Below the pieces are notes generated by a model that saw nothing but the letters and a program-made list of their open reading frames with translations, was not told where the DNA came from and ran no database searches. DNA of 64,000 bases from Georgenia yuyongxinii (GTDB taxonomy: Bacteria > Actinomycetota > Actinomycetes > Actinomycetales > Actinomycetaceae), in the NCBI RefSeq assembly GCF_006352065.1, contig NZ_CP040915.1:186001-250000 (forward strand), given 5' to 3'. Positions 1 through 7,902 of the stretch are shown one piece after another (position 1 is the stretch's first letter; every line of letters begins with the position of its first letter). Made by a program: the position numbers and the translations under genes.

Positions 1-692
1 CCTCCGGCTGCCTCGCCGCCGGGTGCGAGGTCACCCTCGCCGCGCCCGTGCCCCCGCTTGTCCAGCAGCTGGGGAACTACCTCTCCGACGTGTTCGTTGC
101 CGCCGGCCTACGGCACGGGCTGAGGATCGTGTCGGCCCAGGCGGTCGACATCTGCGGCGCCGGCGGGCACGCGGCGGTGGTGCTAGCAGACGGCTCGGTC
201 CTCGAGGCCGAGCTCGTGGTCAGCGCCGTCGGCGACGTGCCCAACCTCGAGTGGCTGGCCACGAGCGGGCTTCTCACCGACGGCCGGCTCGAGGTCGACA
301 CCCGTGGCCGCGTCCGGCCAGACGTCGTGGCCGCCGGTGACGTGGCGACCTTCGCCACCGCACGCGGGCCTCGCCGGGTCCCGCTGTGGACCAGCGCCAT
401 CGAGCAGAGCAAGATCGCGGCGCTCGGGCTGGTCCAGGGGGACGAGGCCCCGGAGCTGAACTTCCAGCAATATTTCTGGACCGAGCAGTTCGGGCTCAGC
501 CTCAAGGCCTGTGGCTTCATGCCGGTGAACGGGGCCCCCGAGGTGGTCGACGGCAACCCGTACGACGGCGCGGCACTTCTGCGCTGGTCCCACGACGACG
601 GCTCCGGCACCGCCGTCGCCTTCAACTACCGGATCCCCGTGCCCAAGCTGCGCCGCCTGAGCGCCGCTACCCCCGTGGCCGTGCCTGCCTGA
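1..692 (+). CDS. Ferredoxin reductase, C-terminal part (5' end outside window)
   Basis: C-terminal 229 residues of an FAD-dependent ferredoxin reductase of the putidaredoxin-reductase type, which moves electrons from NAD(P)H to a small ferredoxin serving a P450. The frame is open from base 3 with no start, so the gene is cut by the window edge. Visible are the end of the NAD-binding domain, the second FAD motif VVAAGDVATF, and the C-terminal domain opening with RVPLWTSAIEQSKIAA, as usual in this family. The gene ends 78 bases before a P450 on the same strand, so the two are probably partners in one operon. The matching ferredoxin is not seen and may lie to the left. Family assignment is firm; substrate is unknown. 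Confidence 0.88.
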   Translation, partial: SGCLAAGCEVTLAAPVPPLVQQLGNYLSDVFVAAGLRHGLRIVSAQAVDICGAGGHAAVVLADGSVLEAELVVSAVGDVPNLEWLATSGLLTDGRLEVDTRGRVRPDVVAAGDVATFATARGPRRVPLWTSAIEQSKIAALGLVQGDEAPELNFQQYFWTEQFGLSLKACGFMPVNGAPEVVDGNPYDGAALLRWSHDDGSGTAVAFNYRIPVPKLRRLSAATPVAVPA

Positions 693-770
693 ATTTCTCT
701 CCCGACCCGACGACTTCCCGACGGCGCGAAACCCTCCCGCCTTCGCCTCCACCGAACCCCGAGGTGCCTG

Positions 771-1949
771 ATGACCGTTGAAACGATCGCCACGTCCGAT
801 ATCGACCTCTTCACCGACGAGGTCCTGGCCGACCCTTACCCGCACTTCGCGAAGCTTCGCGAGCAGGCCGCCGTCGTTCGGCTCGAGAAGAACGGCGTGT
901 GGGCGCTGACCCGCTACGGCGAGATCCGTGACGCGCTTGCCAACTGGGAGGTGTTCTCCTCCAACTACCTCGCCTTCAACGACGCCATGAACGAGGCGCT
1001 GCAGGGCACGTCCCTGACGACGGACCCGCCGGAGCACACGGCGCTGCGCGCGGCCCTGACCGAGAACCTCACCCCGCGCGCGCTGCGCGGGATGAAGGCC
1101 GACATCGACGCCAAGGCCGACGCCATGGTCGCGCGGCTCGTGGAGCAGGGGTCTTTCGACGCGATCGACGACCTCGCACGCGCGCTGCCGCTGCAGGTCG
1201 TCGCCGACCTCATCGGCGTCCAGGACGACATCAGGGCGAAGATCCTGGGGTGGGGTGAGGCGGCGTTCAACGTGCTCGGCCCGATGAACCAGCGCACCAT
1301 CGACAGCTTCCCGATCGCGGGCGAGATGTTCGAGTGGTCGCTGCAGGTCAAGGCCTCGGACCTGGCCGAGGGCAGCATGGGCCGCGCCATCTTCGACGCC
1401 GGCGAGCGCGGTGACATCCCGCTCGAGAGCTGCGGGCACATCATCCACCAGTACGTCGCGGCCGGCATGGACTCGACGATCGCGGCCATCGGCAACGCCA
1501 TCCACCAGCTCGCCACGCACCCGGACCAGTTCGACCTCATCCGTGAGGACCCGTCGCTGATCCCCTCCGCGTTCAACGAGGTGCTGCGCTACGAGTCCCC
1601 GGTCCACGCCTTCGCTCGCCTCGTCAAGCAGGACGTCGTCGTCGCCGGGCAGCTGATCCCCGCCGGGGACCGGATCGCCGTCCTGTACGGCTCCGGCAAC
1701 CGCGACCACCGCCACTACGAGGACCCCGACACCTTCGACGTGCGGCGCAACCCGATCGACCACCTGTCCTTCGGGTACGGCGTGCACGGCTGCGCCGGAC
1801 AGGGACTGGCCCGCCTCGAGGCGTACGGCGTGATCGCCGCGCTCGCCCGCCGGGTGAAGCGGATCCACGTGGGGGAGGGCGAGCGTCACATGAACAACAT
1901 GATGATGGCTCTCGGCAAGCTCCCCGTGCTCGAGGTCGAGCGCGCCTGA
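771..1949 (+). CDS. Cytochrome P450 (CYP199-like)
   Basis: Soluble bacterial P450 of 392 residues that would insert one oxygen atom into an organic substrate using electrons from a ferredoxin. Seen: I-helix motif AAGMDSTIAAIG with the acid-alcohol pair, the ExxR helix in NEVLRYES, and the heme-binding loop FGYGVHGCAGQGLARLE with the Cys ligand near residue 343. The C-terminal pattern with paired Asn and LPV resembles the CYP199 branch, whose known members act on para-substituted benzoates; that is inference from recall, not a search. The upstream reductase fragment is the likely redox partner. Start ATG chosen because GAGGTG lies 4 bases upstream and the N-terminus has normal length. Confidence 0.92.
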   Translation: MTVETIATSDIDLFTDEVLADPYPHFAKLREQAAVVRLEKNGVWALTRYGEIRDALANWEVFSSNYLAFNDAMNEALQGTSLTTDPPEHTALRAALTENLTPRALRGMKADIDAKADAMVARLVEQGSFDAIDDLARALPLQVVADLIGVQDDIRAKILGWGEAAFNVLGPMNQRTIDSFPIAGEMFEWSLQVKASDLAEGSMGRAIFDAGERGDIPLESCGHIIHQYVAAGMDSTIAAIGNAIHQLATHPDQFDLIREDPSLIPSAFNEVLRYESPVHAFARLVKQDVVVAGQLIPAGDRIAVLYGSGNRDHRHYEDPDTFDVRRNPIDHLSFGYGVHGCAGQGLARLEAYGVIAALARRVKRIHVGEGERHMNNMMMALGKLPVLEVERA

Positions 1950-1978
1950 CCCCTCGCTCCCACCCGCGAGATGTCAAC

Positions 1979-2018
1979 TTCTCCGCGAGATGTCATCGGT
2001 GTGACATCTCGCGGAGAA
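1979..2018. terminator. Perfect 17-bp inverted repeat between convergent genes
   Basis: Arms 1979-1995 and 2002-2018 are exact reverse complements with a 6-base loop. The hairpin sits 29 bases after the P450 stop and 33 bases before the convergent carboxyltransferase stop, so it could end transcription from both sides. There is no T-tract, as is common in high-GC actinomycetes. A further direct copy of CCGCGAGATGTCA lies at 1964-1976, which is unusual for a simple terminator and could instead mark a REP-like or mobile repeat. Confidence 0.7.
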
Positions 2019-2050
2019 GGCCCTGACAAGTCGCGGCATGTCCGACGAGC

Positions 2051-3598
2051 TCACTGCGTCACCACGAACCCACCCGTCTCGGCGGGGGCCAGCTGCCCGG
2101 CTGGTCGGGCAGGCGGACGAGCTGCGCTGGCGAGGAGCCCGCGCAGCTCTTCCGCGCAAGCGGACGCCATGGCCAGCGCGAAGCCGCGAGCATCGTCGGC
2201 GGCGTCCGGAAGCTCCGGCACCACCTGGTGGACGATGCCCGCCGCCAGCAGGTCGTACGCACTCACACGCTGGCTTCGGGTCATCTCCGCCGCATGGTCG
2301 ACGTCATGGTGAACGATCACGCTCGCCCCCTCGGGCGGTAGCGGCGAGAGCCAGCTGTGCTCCGCGGCGATGACCCGCTGCGCGGGCAACAGCGCGAGCG
2401 CGCCGCCGCCGCACCCCTGGCCGAGGAGGATTGCCACGCTGGGCACGCGGAGCCGTGACATGTCGGCGAGGCACCTGGCGATCTCCCCGGCCAGCGCCCC
2501 CTCCTCCGCCCGAGGTGACAGGTCCGCCCCTGGGGTGTCGATAACCGTCACGAGCGGCAGGCCCAGCTCGTCGGCCAGGCGCATGCCCCGACGCGCCTCC
2601 CGCAAGGCGGCTGGGCCCATGGAGTCACGGGGACTCTGGTAGCGCCGGTCCTGACCCACGAGCACGCACGGGAGGCCGTCGAAGGAGGTCAGGGCCAGCA
2701 TGAGCCCCGCCTCGTGCTCACCGTCACCAGTACCGGACAGGGGGATGACGTCGTCGGCGGCGTACCGCAGGAGCTCGCGCACTCCTGGTCGTCGGGGGTC
2801 CCGGGTGCGCATCACGGACTCCCACGCGTCGCGCGACGTGGCGGACGGCGGGCGCACCGCCCGCGCCGGACGCGTGGTGGTCGCAGCCAGAATGCCAGTC
2901 TGGTCGCTGGGCGCCGGCGTCACCGTGGCCGGGGAGAGGAGGGCGAGCACGCGAGCGGCCACCTCGGCCAGCTTCTCGAGCGGGACGACGGCGTCGAGGA
3001 TGCCCTTGTCGACGAGGTTCTCCGCGACCTGCACCCCCTTGGGAAACGGCTGGCCGTGCAGCGCCTCGTACACGCGGGGCCCGAGAAACCCGACGAGGGC
3101 TGCGGGCTCGGCCACGGTCACGTGCCCGAGCGATCCCCACGAGGCGAAGACGCCGCCGGTCGTCGGGTGGCGCAGGTACACGATGTACGGCAAGCCCGCT
3201 GCCTTGTGGGCGACCACGGCCTTCGAGATCGTGACCATCTCCACGAACGCGGGGGTGCCCTCCTGCATGCGCGTGCCGCCAGAGGCGGGCGCCGCGATGA
3301 GCGGCAGCCGCTCGCGGGTGGCGCGACGGATCGCCGCGGTGATCCGTTCCGCCGTCGCCTGGCCGATGGTCCCGCCGAGGAACGTGAACTCGCTGACGAT
3401 CACCGCGACCCGGTGGCCGCGGATCGCGCCGCGACCGGTGATGACGGCCTCGTCGGTGCCGGCCTTCTCCCGTGCGAGCCGCAGCTCCCGGACGTAGTCG
3501 TCGTCGTAGCCGGCAAGATCGATCGTGCTGTCCCATGAGGCGAAGGTTCCGGGGTCGAGCACCTGCTCAAGCAGCTCACCGGCGCGTGGGTGCGTCAT
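2051..3598 (-). CDS. Acyl-CoA carboxylase carboxyltransferase, fused beta-alpha type
   Basis: 515-residue carboxyltransferase with both crotonase-like halves in one chain. It would move CO2 from carboxybiotin to an acyl-CoA such as acetyl- or propionyl-CoA. The N-terminal half carries the AccD-type oxyanion-hole region around GGTRMQEGTPAF, and the C-terminal half the AccA-type region around IDTPGADLSPRAEEGA and GQGCGGGALAL. A Cys4 zinc finger, present at the N-terminus of many AccD proteins, is absent. No biotin carboxylase or biotin carrier gene is nearby, so it must work with partners elsewhere. It overlaps the CoA transferase end by 23 bases and is last in a four-gene operon. The acyl-CoA substrate cannot be told from sequence alone. 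Confidence 0.88.
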   Translation of the reverse strand: MTHPRAGELLEQVLDPGTFASWDSTIDLAGYDDDYVRELRLAREKAGTDEAVITGRGAIRGHRVAVIVSEFTFLGGTIGQATAERITAAIRRATRERLPLIAAPASGGTRMQEGTPAFVEMVTISKAVVAHKAAGLPYIVYLRHPTTGGVFASWGSLGHVTVAEPAALVGFLGPRVYEALHGQPFPKGVQVAENLVDKGILDAVVPLEKLAEVAARVLALLSPATVTPAPSDQTGILAATTTRPARAVRPPSATSRDAWESVMRTRDPRRPGVRELLRYAADDVIPLSGTGDGEHEAGLMLALTSFDGLPCVLVGQDRRYQSPRDSMGPAALREARRGMRLADELGLPLVTVIDTPGADLSPRAEEGALAGEIARCLADMSRLRVPSVAILLGQGCGGGALALLPAQRVIAAEHSWLSPLPPEGASVIVHHDVDHAAEMTRSQRVSAYDLLAAGIVHQVVPELPDAADDARGFALAMASACAEELRGLLASAARPPARPAGQLAPAETGGFVVTQ

Positions 3599-4790
3599 GG
3601 GTCTCCTCCTCCCAGGCCAGCCAGGCCCGCACCGCCGCGCCGTCGGCGTCCAGGACGGGGGGCGCCCTGTGCCGTGTCCGAGTCACCTCGCGGCCCGCGG
3701 TGTCGAAGAACCGCAGCGGTGGGCCGGGGAGCTGGAGGGAGCCGAGGCTCTCGTGCTCGACGTCGACAATCAACCCTTGGCTCAGCGTCTGGTCCCAGCT
3801 GTAGACCTCGTCGATGGTGCGGACCTTGCCCGCAGGAATGCCGACGTCCCGCAGCCGTGCCAGCAGCGCGGCGGCCTCCCATCTGGCGAAGACCGCCTCA
3901 ACCCGGGCGATGAGCGCGTCACGGTTCATCACACGCTCGGCGTTGGTGGCGAAGCCGGGCGCGAGAGGGTCGATGCCGAACGCTGCGCAGAACGCTTGCC
4001 ACAGGCTCTCGCTTCCGACGGCGATCTGCACCGACCCCTCCGCGCAACGGAACAACCCGTACGGGGCGATCGAGGCGTGGTGGTTGCCCTGCGCCCGGCC
4101 GACCTCCTCGGCCACAGTCCAGCGGGTGCCCTGGAACGCGTGCACCCCCACGGTCGCGGCGAGCAGCGAGGTGCGGACAACGGTCCCGCGCCCGGTTGTC
4201 GCGCGTTCGTAGAGGGCGGCGACGACGCCGTAGGCGCCGTACATGCCGGCGAGCAGGTCGGAGATCGGCACGCCGGACTTCTGCGGCGCCTGCGGATCCG
4301 GCCCGGTCAGCGACATCAGGCCCGCCTCGCCCTGGGCGATCTGGTCGTAGCCCGCGCGGCCCCCTTCGGGACCGTCGTGCCCGAAGCCGGTGATCGAGAG
4401 GATGACCAGGGCAGGGTTGATCTCGTGCAGCCGCGCGAACCCCAGTCCCAGGCGGTCGAGCACGCCGGTGCGGAAGTTCTCCACCAGTACGTCGGCACGC
4501 CGGACCAGGTCGAGCAGGACGGCGCGGTCGCCGTCGTCCTTGAGGTCGAGCGTGACCGACTCCTTGTTCCGGTTGGCCGAGAGGAAGTAGGTGGACTCCG
4601 TGGGTCCACCGTCGGCGGGGGCGACGAACGGCGGCCCCCACCCGCGGGTGTCGTCGCCAGTCCCGGGGGCCTCGATCTTGACGACCCGCGCCCCGAGGTC
4701 GCCGAGCATCATCGTGGCGTGGGGACCGGCGAGGGCACGGGAGAGGTCGACGACTAACGTGCCCGCGAGCGGGCCGCGTGGTTCGGGCAT
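3576..4790 (-). CDS. CaiB/BaiF family CoA transferase
   Basis: Family III CoA transferase of 404 residues, moving CoA between carboxylic acids. Seen: N-terminal GTLVVDLSRALAGPHATMML with the usual Rossmann-like start, KIEAPGTGDDTRGWGPPF, NRNKESVTLDLK, and SGVPISDLLAGMYGA, which holds the Asp expected to carry the acyl intermediate. Start chosen at the ATG preceded by CAGGAGG with a 9-base spacer; an upstream in-frame extension is only read-through of intergenic sequence. It lies between the dehydrogenase gene and the carboxyltransferase, whose start it overlaps, so activation of an acid followed by carboxylation of the CoA ester is plausible but unproven. Confidence 0.9.
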   Translation of the reverse strand: MPEPRGPLAGTLVVDLSRALAGPHATMMLGDLGARVVKIEAPGTGDDTRGWGPPFVAPADGGPTESTYFLSANRNKESVTLDLKDDGDRAVLLDLVRRADVLVENFRTGVLDRLGLGFARLHEINPALVILSITGFGHDGPEGGRAGYDQIAQGEAGLMSLTGPDPQAPQKSGVPISDLLAGMYGAYGVVAALYERATTGRGTVVRTSLLAATVGVHAFQGTRWTVAEEVGRAQGNHHASIAPYGLFRCAEGSVQIAVGSESLWQAFCAAFGIDPLAPGFATNAERVMNRDALIARVEAVFARWEAAALLARLRDVGIPAGKVRTIDEVYSWDQTLSQGLIVDVEHESLGSLQLPGPPLRFFDTAGREVTRTRHRAPPVLDADGAAVRAWLAWEEETHDAPTRR

Positions 4791-4899
4791 GGCTGAGACC
4801 TCCTGGAGAGAACCGGGCGGCACTCGCCGCCGCCCTGCGTGCGCGGCGGGCCGGGCAGGCCGATGCTGCGACGCAGGACGTGCGGGTCGAGTGCGGGAG

Positions 4900-5784
4900 T
4901 CAGTCGGTGACTCGCCCCGACAGCTGCTCGACGCCCTTGAGCAGCGCCGAGTGGTCCAGGCCGCCGTGCCCCTGGGCGACGAGTGAACCGACGAGCTGCC
5001 CGACCACCGCGCCCAACGGGATGACGACGCCCGCCTCCCGGGCCGCCGCCTGCACGATGCCGAGGTCCTTGTGGTGCAGCTGCAGCCGGAAGCCCGGGTC
5101 GAAGGTGCGCTCGCGCATGTTGCCCTGCTTCTGCGCCAGCACCTTGGAACCGGCGAGCCCGCCGCCGAGCACTTCGAAGGCGGCCTCGACGTCGACGCCG
5201 TACGCCTCGAGGAAGACGGTGGCCTCGGCCAGGGCCTGGATGTGGGCGGCGACCATGAGCTGGTTCGCCGCCTTGACGGTCTGGCCGGACCCGCTCGGAC
5301 CGACGTGGACGACCGTCTTCCCGACGACGTCGAACAGCGGCTTCGCCGCGGCAAAGTCGGCGGCCTCGCCGCCGACCATGATGGACAGCGCGGCGTCCCT
5401 GGCGCCCGCCTCCCCACCGGACACCGGGGCGTCGAGGTACCGGAGGCCTCGTCGCCGGGCCTCGGCCGCGAGACTGACGGTGACGTCGGGCCGGATCGAG
5501 GAGAAGTCGACGACGAGCGCACCGGGCGCGGCGAGGGCGAGCACGCCGTCCTCTCCGAGGAGCACCGCCTCGACGTCGGGGGAGTCCGGGAGCATGGTCA
5601 TCACGACCTGCGCGCCCTGGACGGCCTCGCGCGCCGAGGTCGCGGCCCGGCCGCCCGCCGCCACGAGCGGCGCGGTCTTCTCAGGTGTGCGGTTGAACCC
5701 GACCACGTCGTGCCCCGCGCGTGCGAGGTGGGCGGCCATGGGGCTGCCCATGATGCCGAGCCCGATGAAGGCGATGTGGGTCAT
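4900..5784 (-). CDS. glxR: NAD(P)-dependent 3-hydroxyacid dehydrogenase, tartronate semialdehyde reductase-like
   Basis: 294-residue beta-hydroxyacid dehydrogenase with N-terminal Rossmann motif GLGIMGSPMAAHL, substrate motif DAPVSGGEAGARDAALSIMV and the catalytic helix GQTVKAANQLMVAAH with its Lys. Family members reduce tartronate semialdehyde to glycerate or oxidise 3-hydroxyisobutyrate. The tartronate assignment rests mainly on the hydroxypyruvate isomerase-like gene directly upstream, whose stop overlaps this start by 4 bases (ATGA). A gap of 109 bases separates it from the CoA transferase downstream. If the substrate is 3-hydroxyisobutyrate instead, a link to valine-like branched acids would be possible. 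Confidence 0.82.
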   Translation of the reverse strand: MTHIAFIGLGIMGSPMAAHLARAGHDVVGFNRTPEKTAPLVAAGGRAATSAREAVQGAQVVMTMLPDSPDVEAVLLGEDGVLALAAPGALVVDFSSIRPDVTVSLAAEARRRGLRYLDAPVSGGEAGARDAALSIMVGGEAADFAAAKPLFDVVGKTVVHVGPSGSGQTVKAANQLMVAAHIQALAEATVFLEAYGVDVEAAFEVLGGGLAGSKVLAQKQGNMRERTFDPGFRLQLHHKDLGIVQAAAREAGVVIPLGAVVGQLVGSLVAQGHGGLDHSALLKGVEQLSGRVTD

Positions 5785-6638
5785 GCCAGCTCCGATCCTG
5801 TTCCGTGGGCCATGGCCCGGCCTGTCGTGGACTGCTCGGGCGTGAGCCACCCGAGGGAGTCGATCGTGCGGGCGGTGGTCGGCTTGTACTCCAGCGCCAC
5901 CCAGCCGGTGTAACCCGCGTCGTCGAGCCTGCCGAGGAAGCCCGGGATGTCGAGGCTGCCTGTCCCCGGCTCGCCGCGGCCGGGTGCGTCGGCGATCTGC
6001 ACGTGCCCGGTGCGCGCGAGGTGGTTGTGGAGGACGGCATCGACATCGTCCCCGTTGACGCTGAGGTGGTAGGCGTCCAGAAGGAACCTGAGGTTCGTGG
6101 CACCGGTGTCCTGCTCGACCCGGTCGAGCACGCGGATCGCGTCGGCCGCCAGCTTGAGCGGGTACGCCTCGGACCCGCTCACGGCCTCCAGGAGGACGAC
6201 GCCGTCGATGCCCTCGACCGCCCGGGCGGCGAGCGCCAGGTTCTCCACCGCCAGGTTGTCCTGCGTGTCCGGATCGACGCCGGCCACGCGGTTGCCGTAG
6301 AGCGCGTTGAACGCCCGGCAGCCCAGGCGTCGCCCGATGTCGACGACGACGTCGACGTTGTCGCGGAACTCGTGCGAGCGCTCGGGCCACGACACGGTGC
6401 CCCGGTCCCCGCCGGGCATGTCACCGGCGAAGAAGTTCAGGCCCACCAGCTGCACGCCGGCATCGCGGACCGATGCCACGAAGCGATCGACGTCGGAGTC
6501 GCTCGGCACGGCGTCGGGGAAGGGCCACCAGAACTCGACCGCGTCGAACCCGGCTGCCCGGGCCGCCTGTGCTCGCTCGAGAAGGGGAAGCTCCGTGAAC
6601 AGGATGGAGCAGTTGACTGCGAACCTTGACGGGTGCAT
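5781..6638 (-). CDS. hyi: Hydroxypyruvate isomerase-like TIM-barrel protein
   Basis: 285-residue AP-endonuclease-family-2 TIM barrel, the fold of hydroxypyruvate isomerase and related sugar isomerases. Seen: N-terminal FAVNCSILFTELPLLERAQA, the GFDAVEFWWPFP strand with a metal-binding Glu, the VVLLEAVSG strand with a second Glu, FLLDAYHLSVNGDDV with the Asp and His expected at the metal site, and WVALEYKP near the C-terminus. Known family role is interconversion of hydroxypyruvate and tartronate semialdehyde, which fits the reductase encoded next. It is the first gene of the minus-strand operon and is divergent from the peptide-type importer. Confidence 0.83.
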   Translation of the reverse strand: MHPSRFAVNCSILFTELPLLERAQAARAAGFDAVEFWWPFPDAVPSDSDVDRFVASVRDAGVQLVGLNFFAGDMPGGDRGTVSWPERSHEFRDNVDVVVDIGRRLGCRAFNALYGNRVAGVDPDTQDNLAVENLALAARAVEGIDGVVLLEAVSGSEAYPLKLAADAIRVLDRVEQDTGATNLRFLLDAYHLSVNGDDVDAVLHNHLARTGHVQIADAPGRGEPGTGSLDIPGFLGRLDDAGYTGWVALEYKPTTARTIDSLGWLTPEQSTTGRAMAHGTGSELA

Positions 6639-6796
6639 CGATGCGACCCTTTCAATAGCCGGTAGTAACGCCTCATTGCGTGAAACCGGAACGTAGCGCT
6701 CACGGCCGGTTCGGTCAACGGTTCAGCGATATCCATCCCGGTGTATCGGCAGTTTGGCCAGTGTTGGCGGCGTTTATCCGCGCTTTTGCAGCTCAC

Positions 6797-6811
6797 GTCC
6801 ACTCAGTGGAA
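6797..6811. promoter_or_regulatory. Palindromic operator candidate, site A
   Basis: GTCCACTCAGTGGAA contains the perfect 6+1+6 palindrome TCCACT-C-AGTGGA. Related 15-mers with the same ACT-S-AGT core lie before the first IclR gene (16324-16338) and before the second P450 (18134-18148). Its centre is about 25 bases upstream of the -35 box of the importer promoter, a placement suited to activation. The binding protein is inferred to be one of the two IclR regulators of the region. Confidence 0.5.
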
Positions 6812-6829
6812 GTCGGTTTATTGAACCCG

Positions 6830-6857
6830 TTGACTTTCGAAGAGTGAGATGTACTGT
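6830..6857 (+). promoter_or_regulatory. Sigma-70-type promoter candidate for the importer operon
   Basis: TTGACT at 6830-6835 and TACTGT at 6852-6857, spaced by 16 bases, give a good match to the vegetative -35 and -10 boxes on the plus strand. The expected transcript would begin near 6864, about 117 bases before the importer's first GTG. No other good pair was found in this gap. Confidence 0.5.
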
Positions 6858-6980
6858 TCACAACCAACACGAGGGACCGGCGATGGCCACAAGCCAGAGG
6901 CGGGTCGGTGTGCAGGCCGGGCGGCGCCCGCCTGGACGACAGAGCGAGTCCCACGAAACATCCCATAACGCGAGGTCACA

Positions 6981-7901
6981 GTGACGTACTTCGTGCTGAA
7001 AAGATTGCGCCACGGGCTCCTGAGCCTGTTCGGCATCGTGATCCTGGTCTTTCTCCTGGCACGTGCCACAGGAAGCCCGGCTCGGCTGTACCTCCCCGAG
7101 GACGCCGGTGCCGACGCGATCGCACGCTTCAACGCCGAGCACGGACTCGACCAGCCCATCTACATCCAGCTCGTCGACTACCTCAAGGGTCTCGTCAGAC
7201 TCGATCTCGGGGAGTCGATGGCCTACGGCGAGCCGGCGCTGTCCATCGTCCTGTCGCGGTACCCCGCGACGATCCAGCTGGCCGTGGTGACCATGGCCAT
7301 CGCGGCCACACTCGGCGTGCTCGTCGGGGCGGCCAGCGCGGCACGGCGTCGGTCCGTCTTCGACGGCGGCTCACGAGTGATGTCCCTGGCCGCCCTGAGC
7401 GTGCCCGACTTCTGGATCGGCATCACCGGCATCGCCGTGTTCGCCGTCTGGCTGGACCTCCTGCCGACCTCGGGCAACCACGGCTGGCAGTACTGGATCC
7501 TGCCGGTCATGACGCTGGCCATGCGGCCGGCCGGGATCCTCACACAGGTCACCCGCAGCTCCATGATCGGCGCGCTGGACTCCGACTACGTCAAGGTCGC
7601 CCGCGGCAAGGGCGTCCGGCCCGCGGGGATCGTCTACAAGCACGCGCTGCGCAACGCGGCCATCCCCATCATCACCGTCGCCGGGCTCTCGCTGGCCCAG
7701 GTGGTCAACGGCGCGCTCGTCGTCGAGACGGTGTTCGGCTGGCCCGGCGTCGGCACCTTGATGGTCACCTCGATCTACGCCCGGGACTTCGCCGTCATCC
7801 AGGCCGTCGTGCTGGTCACCGGCGCCGCGATCATCACCCTGAACTTCCTCATCGACGTCGCCTACTCCTGGGTGAACCCGCAGATCCGGTTTGGAGGCTG
7901 A
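6981..7901 (+). CDS. Opp/Dpp-type ABC importer permease (DppB-like)
   Basis: 306-residue inner-membrane permease, first of two in a peptide/nickel-type ABC importer. It starts MTYFVLKRLRHGLLSLFGIV, the usual DppB N-terminal helix after a basic patch, followed by a periplasmic loop with GLDQPIYIQLVDYLKGL and further membrane helices. The EAA-like loop for ATPase contact is seen as DYVKVARGKGVRPAGIVYKHALRNA. The GTG start follows CGAGG by 7 bases. It is followed after one base by the second permease. The substrate is unknown; family members carry peptides, metals, opines or sugars. Confidence 0.92.
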   Translation: MTYFVLKRLRHGLLSLFGIVILVFLLARATGSPARLYLPEDAGADAIARFNAEHGLDQPIYIQLVDYLKGLVRLDLGESMAYGEPALSIVLSRYPATIQLAVVTMAIAATLGVLVGAASAARRRSVFDGGSRVMSLAALSVPDFWIGITGIAVFAVWLDLLPTSGNHGWQYWILPVMTLAMRPAGILTQVTRSSMIGALDSDYVKVARGKGVRPAGIVYKHALRNAAIPIITVAGLSLAQVVNGALVVETVFGWPGVGTLMVTSIYARDFAVIQAVVLVTGAAIITLNFLIDVAYSWVNPQIRFGG

Positions 7902-7902
7902 C

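Larger units (their letters stand above)
6639..6980. other. Divergent intergenic region between hyi operon and importer operon
   Basis: 342 bases without a gene. It separates two divergent operons and holds a palindrome and a good promoter pointing towards the importer, listed separately. Roughly the middle 150 bases (6690-6840) are clearly less GC-rich than the flanking genes, as expected for a promoter region. A promoter for the minus-strand operon must lie here too but no clear -35/-10 pair was found on that strand. Confidence 0.6.

Noticed and set aside
183-1889. Minus-strand open frame of 568 codons opposite the first P450
   Set aside because: No recognisable motif and a shadow-like composition; the plus strand encodes complete P450 motifs.
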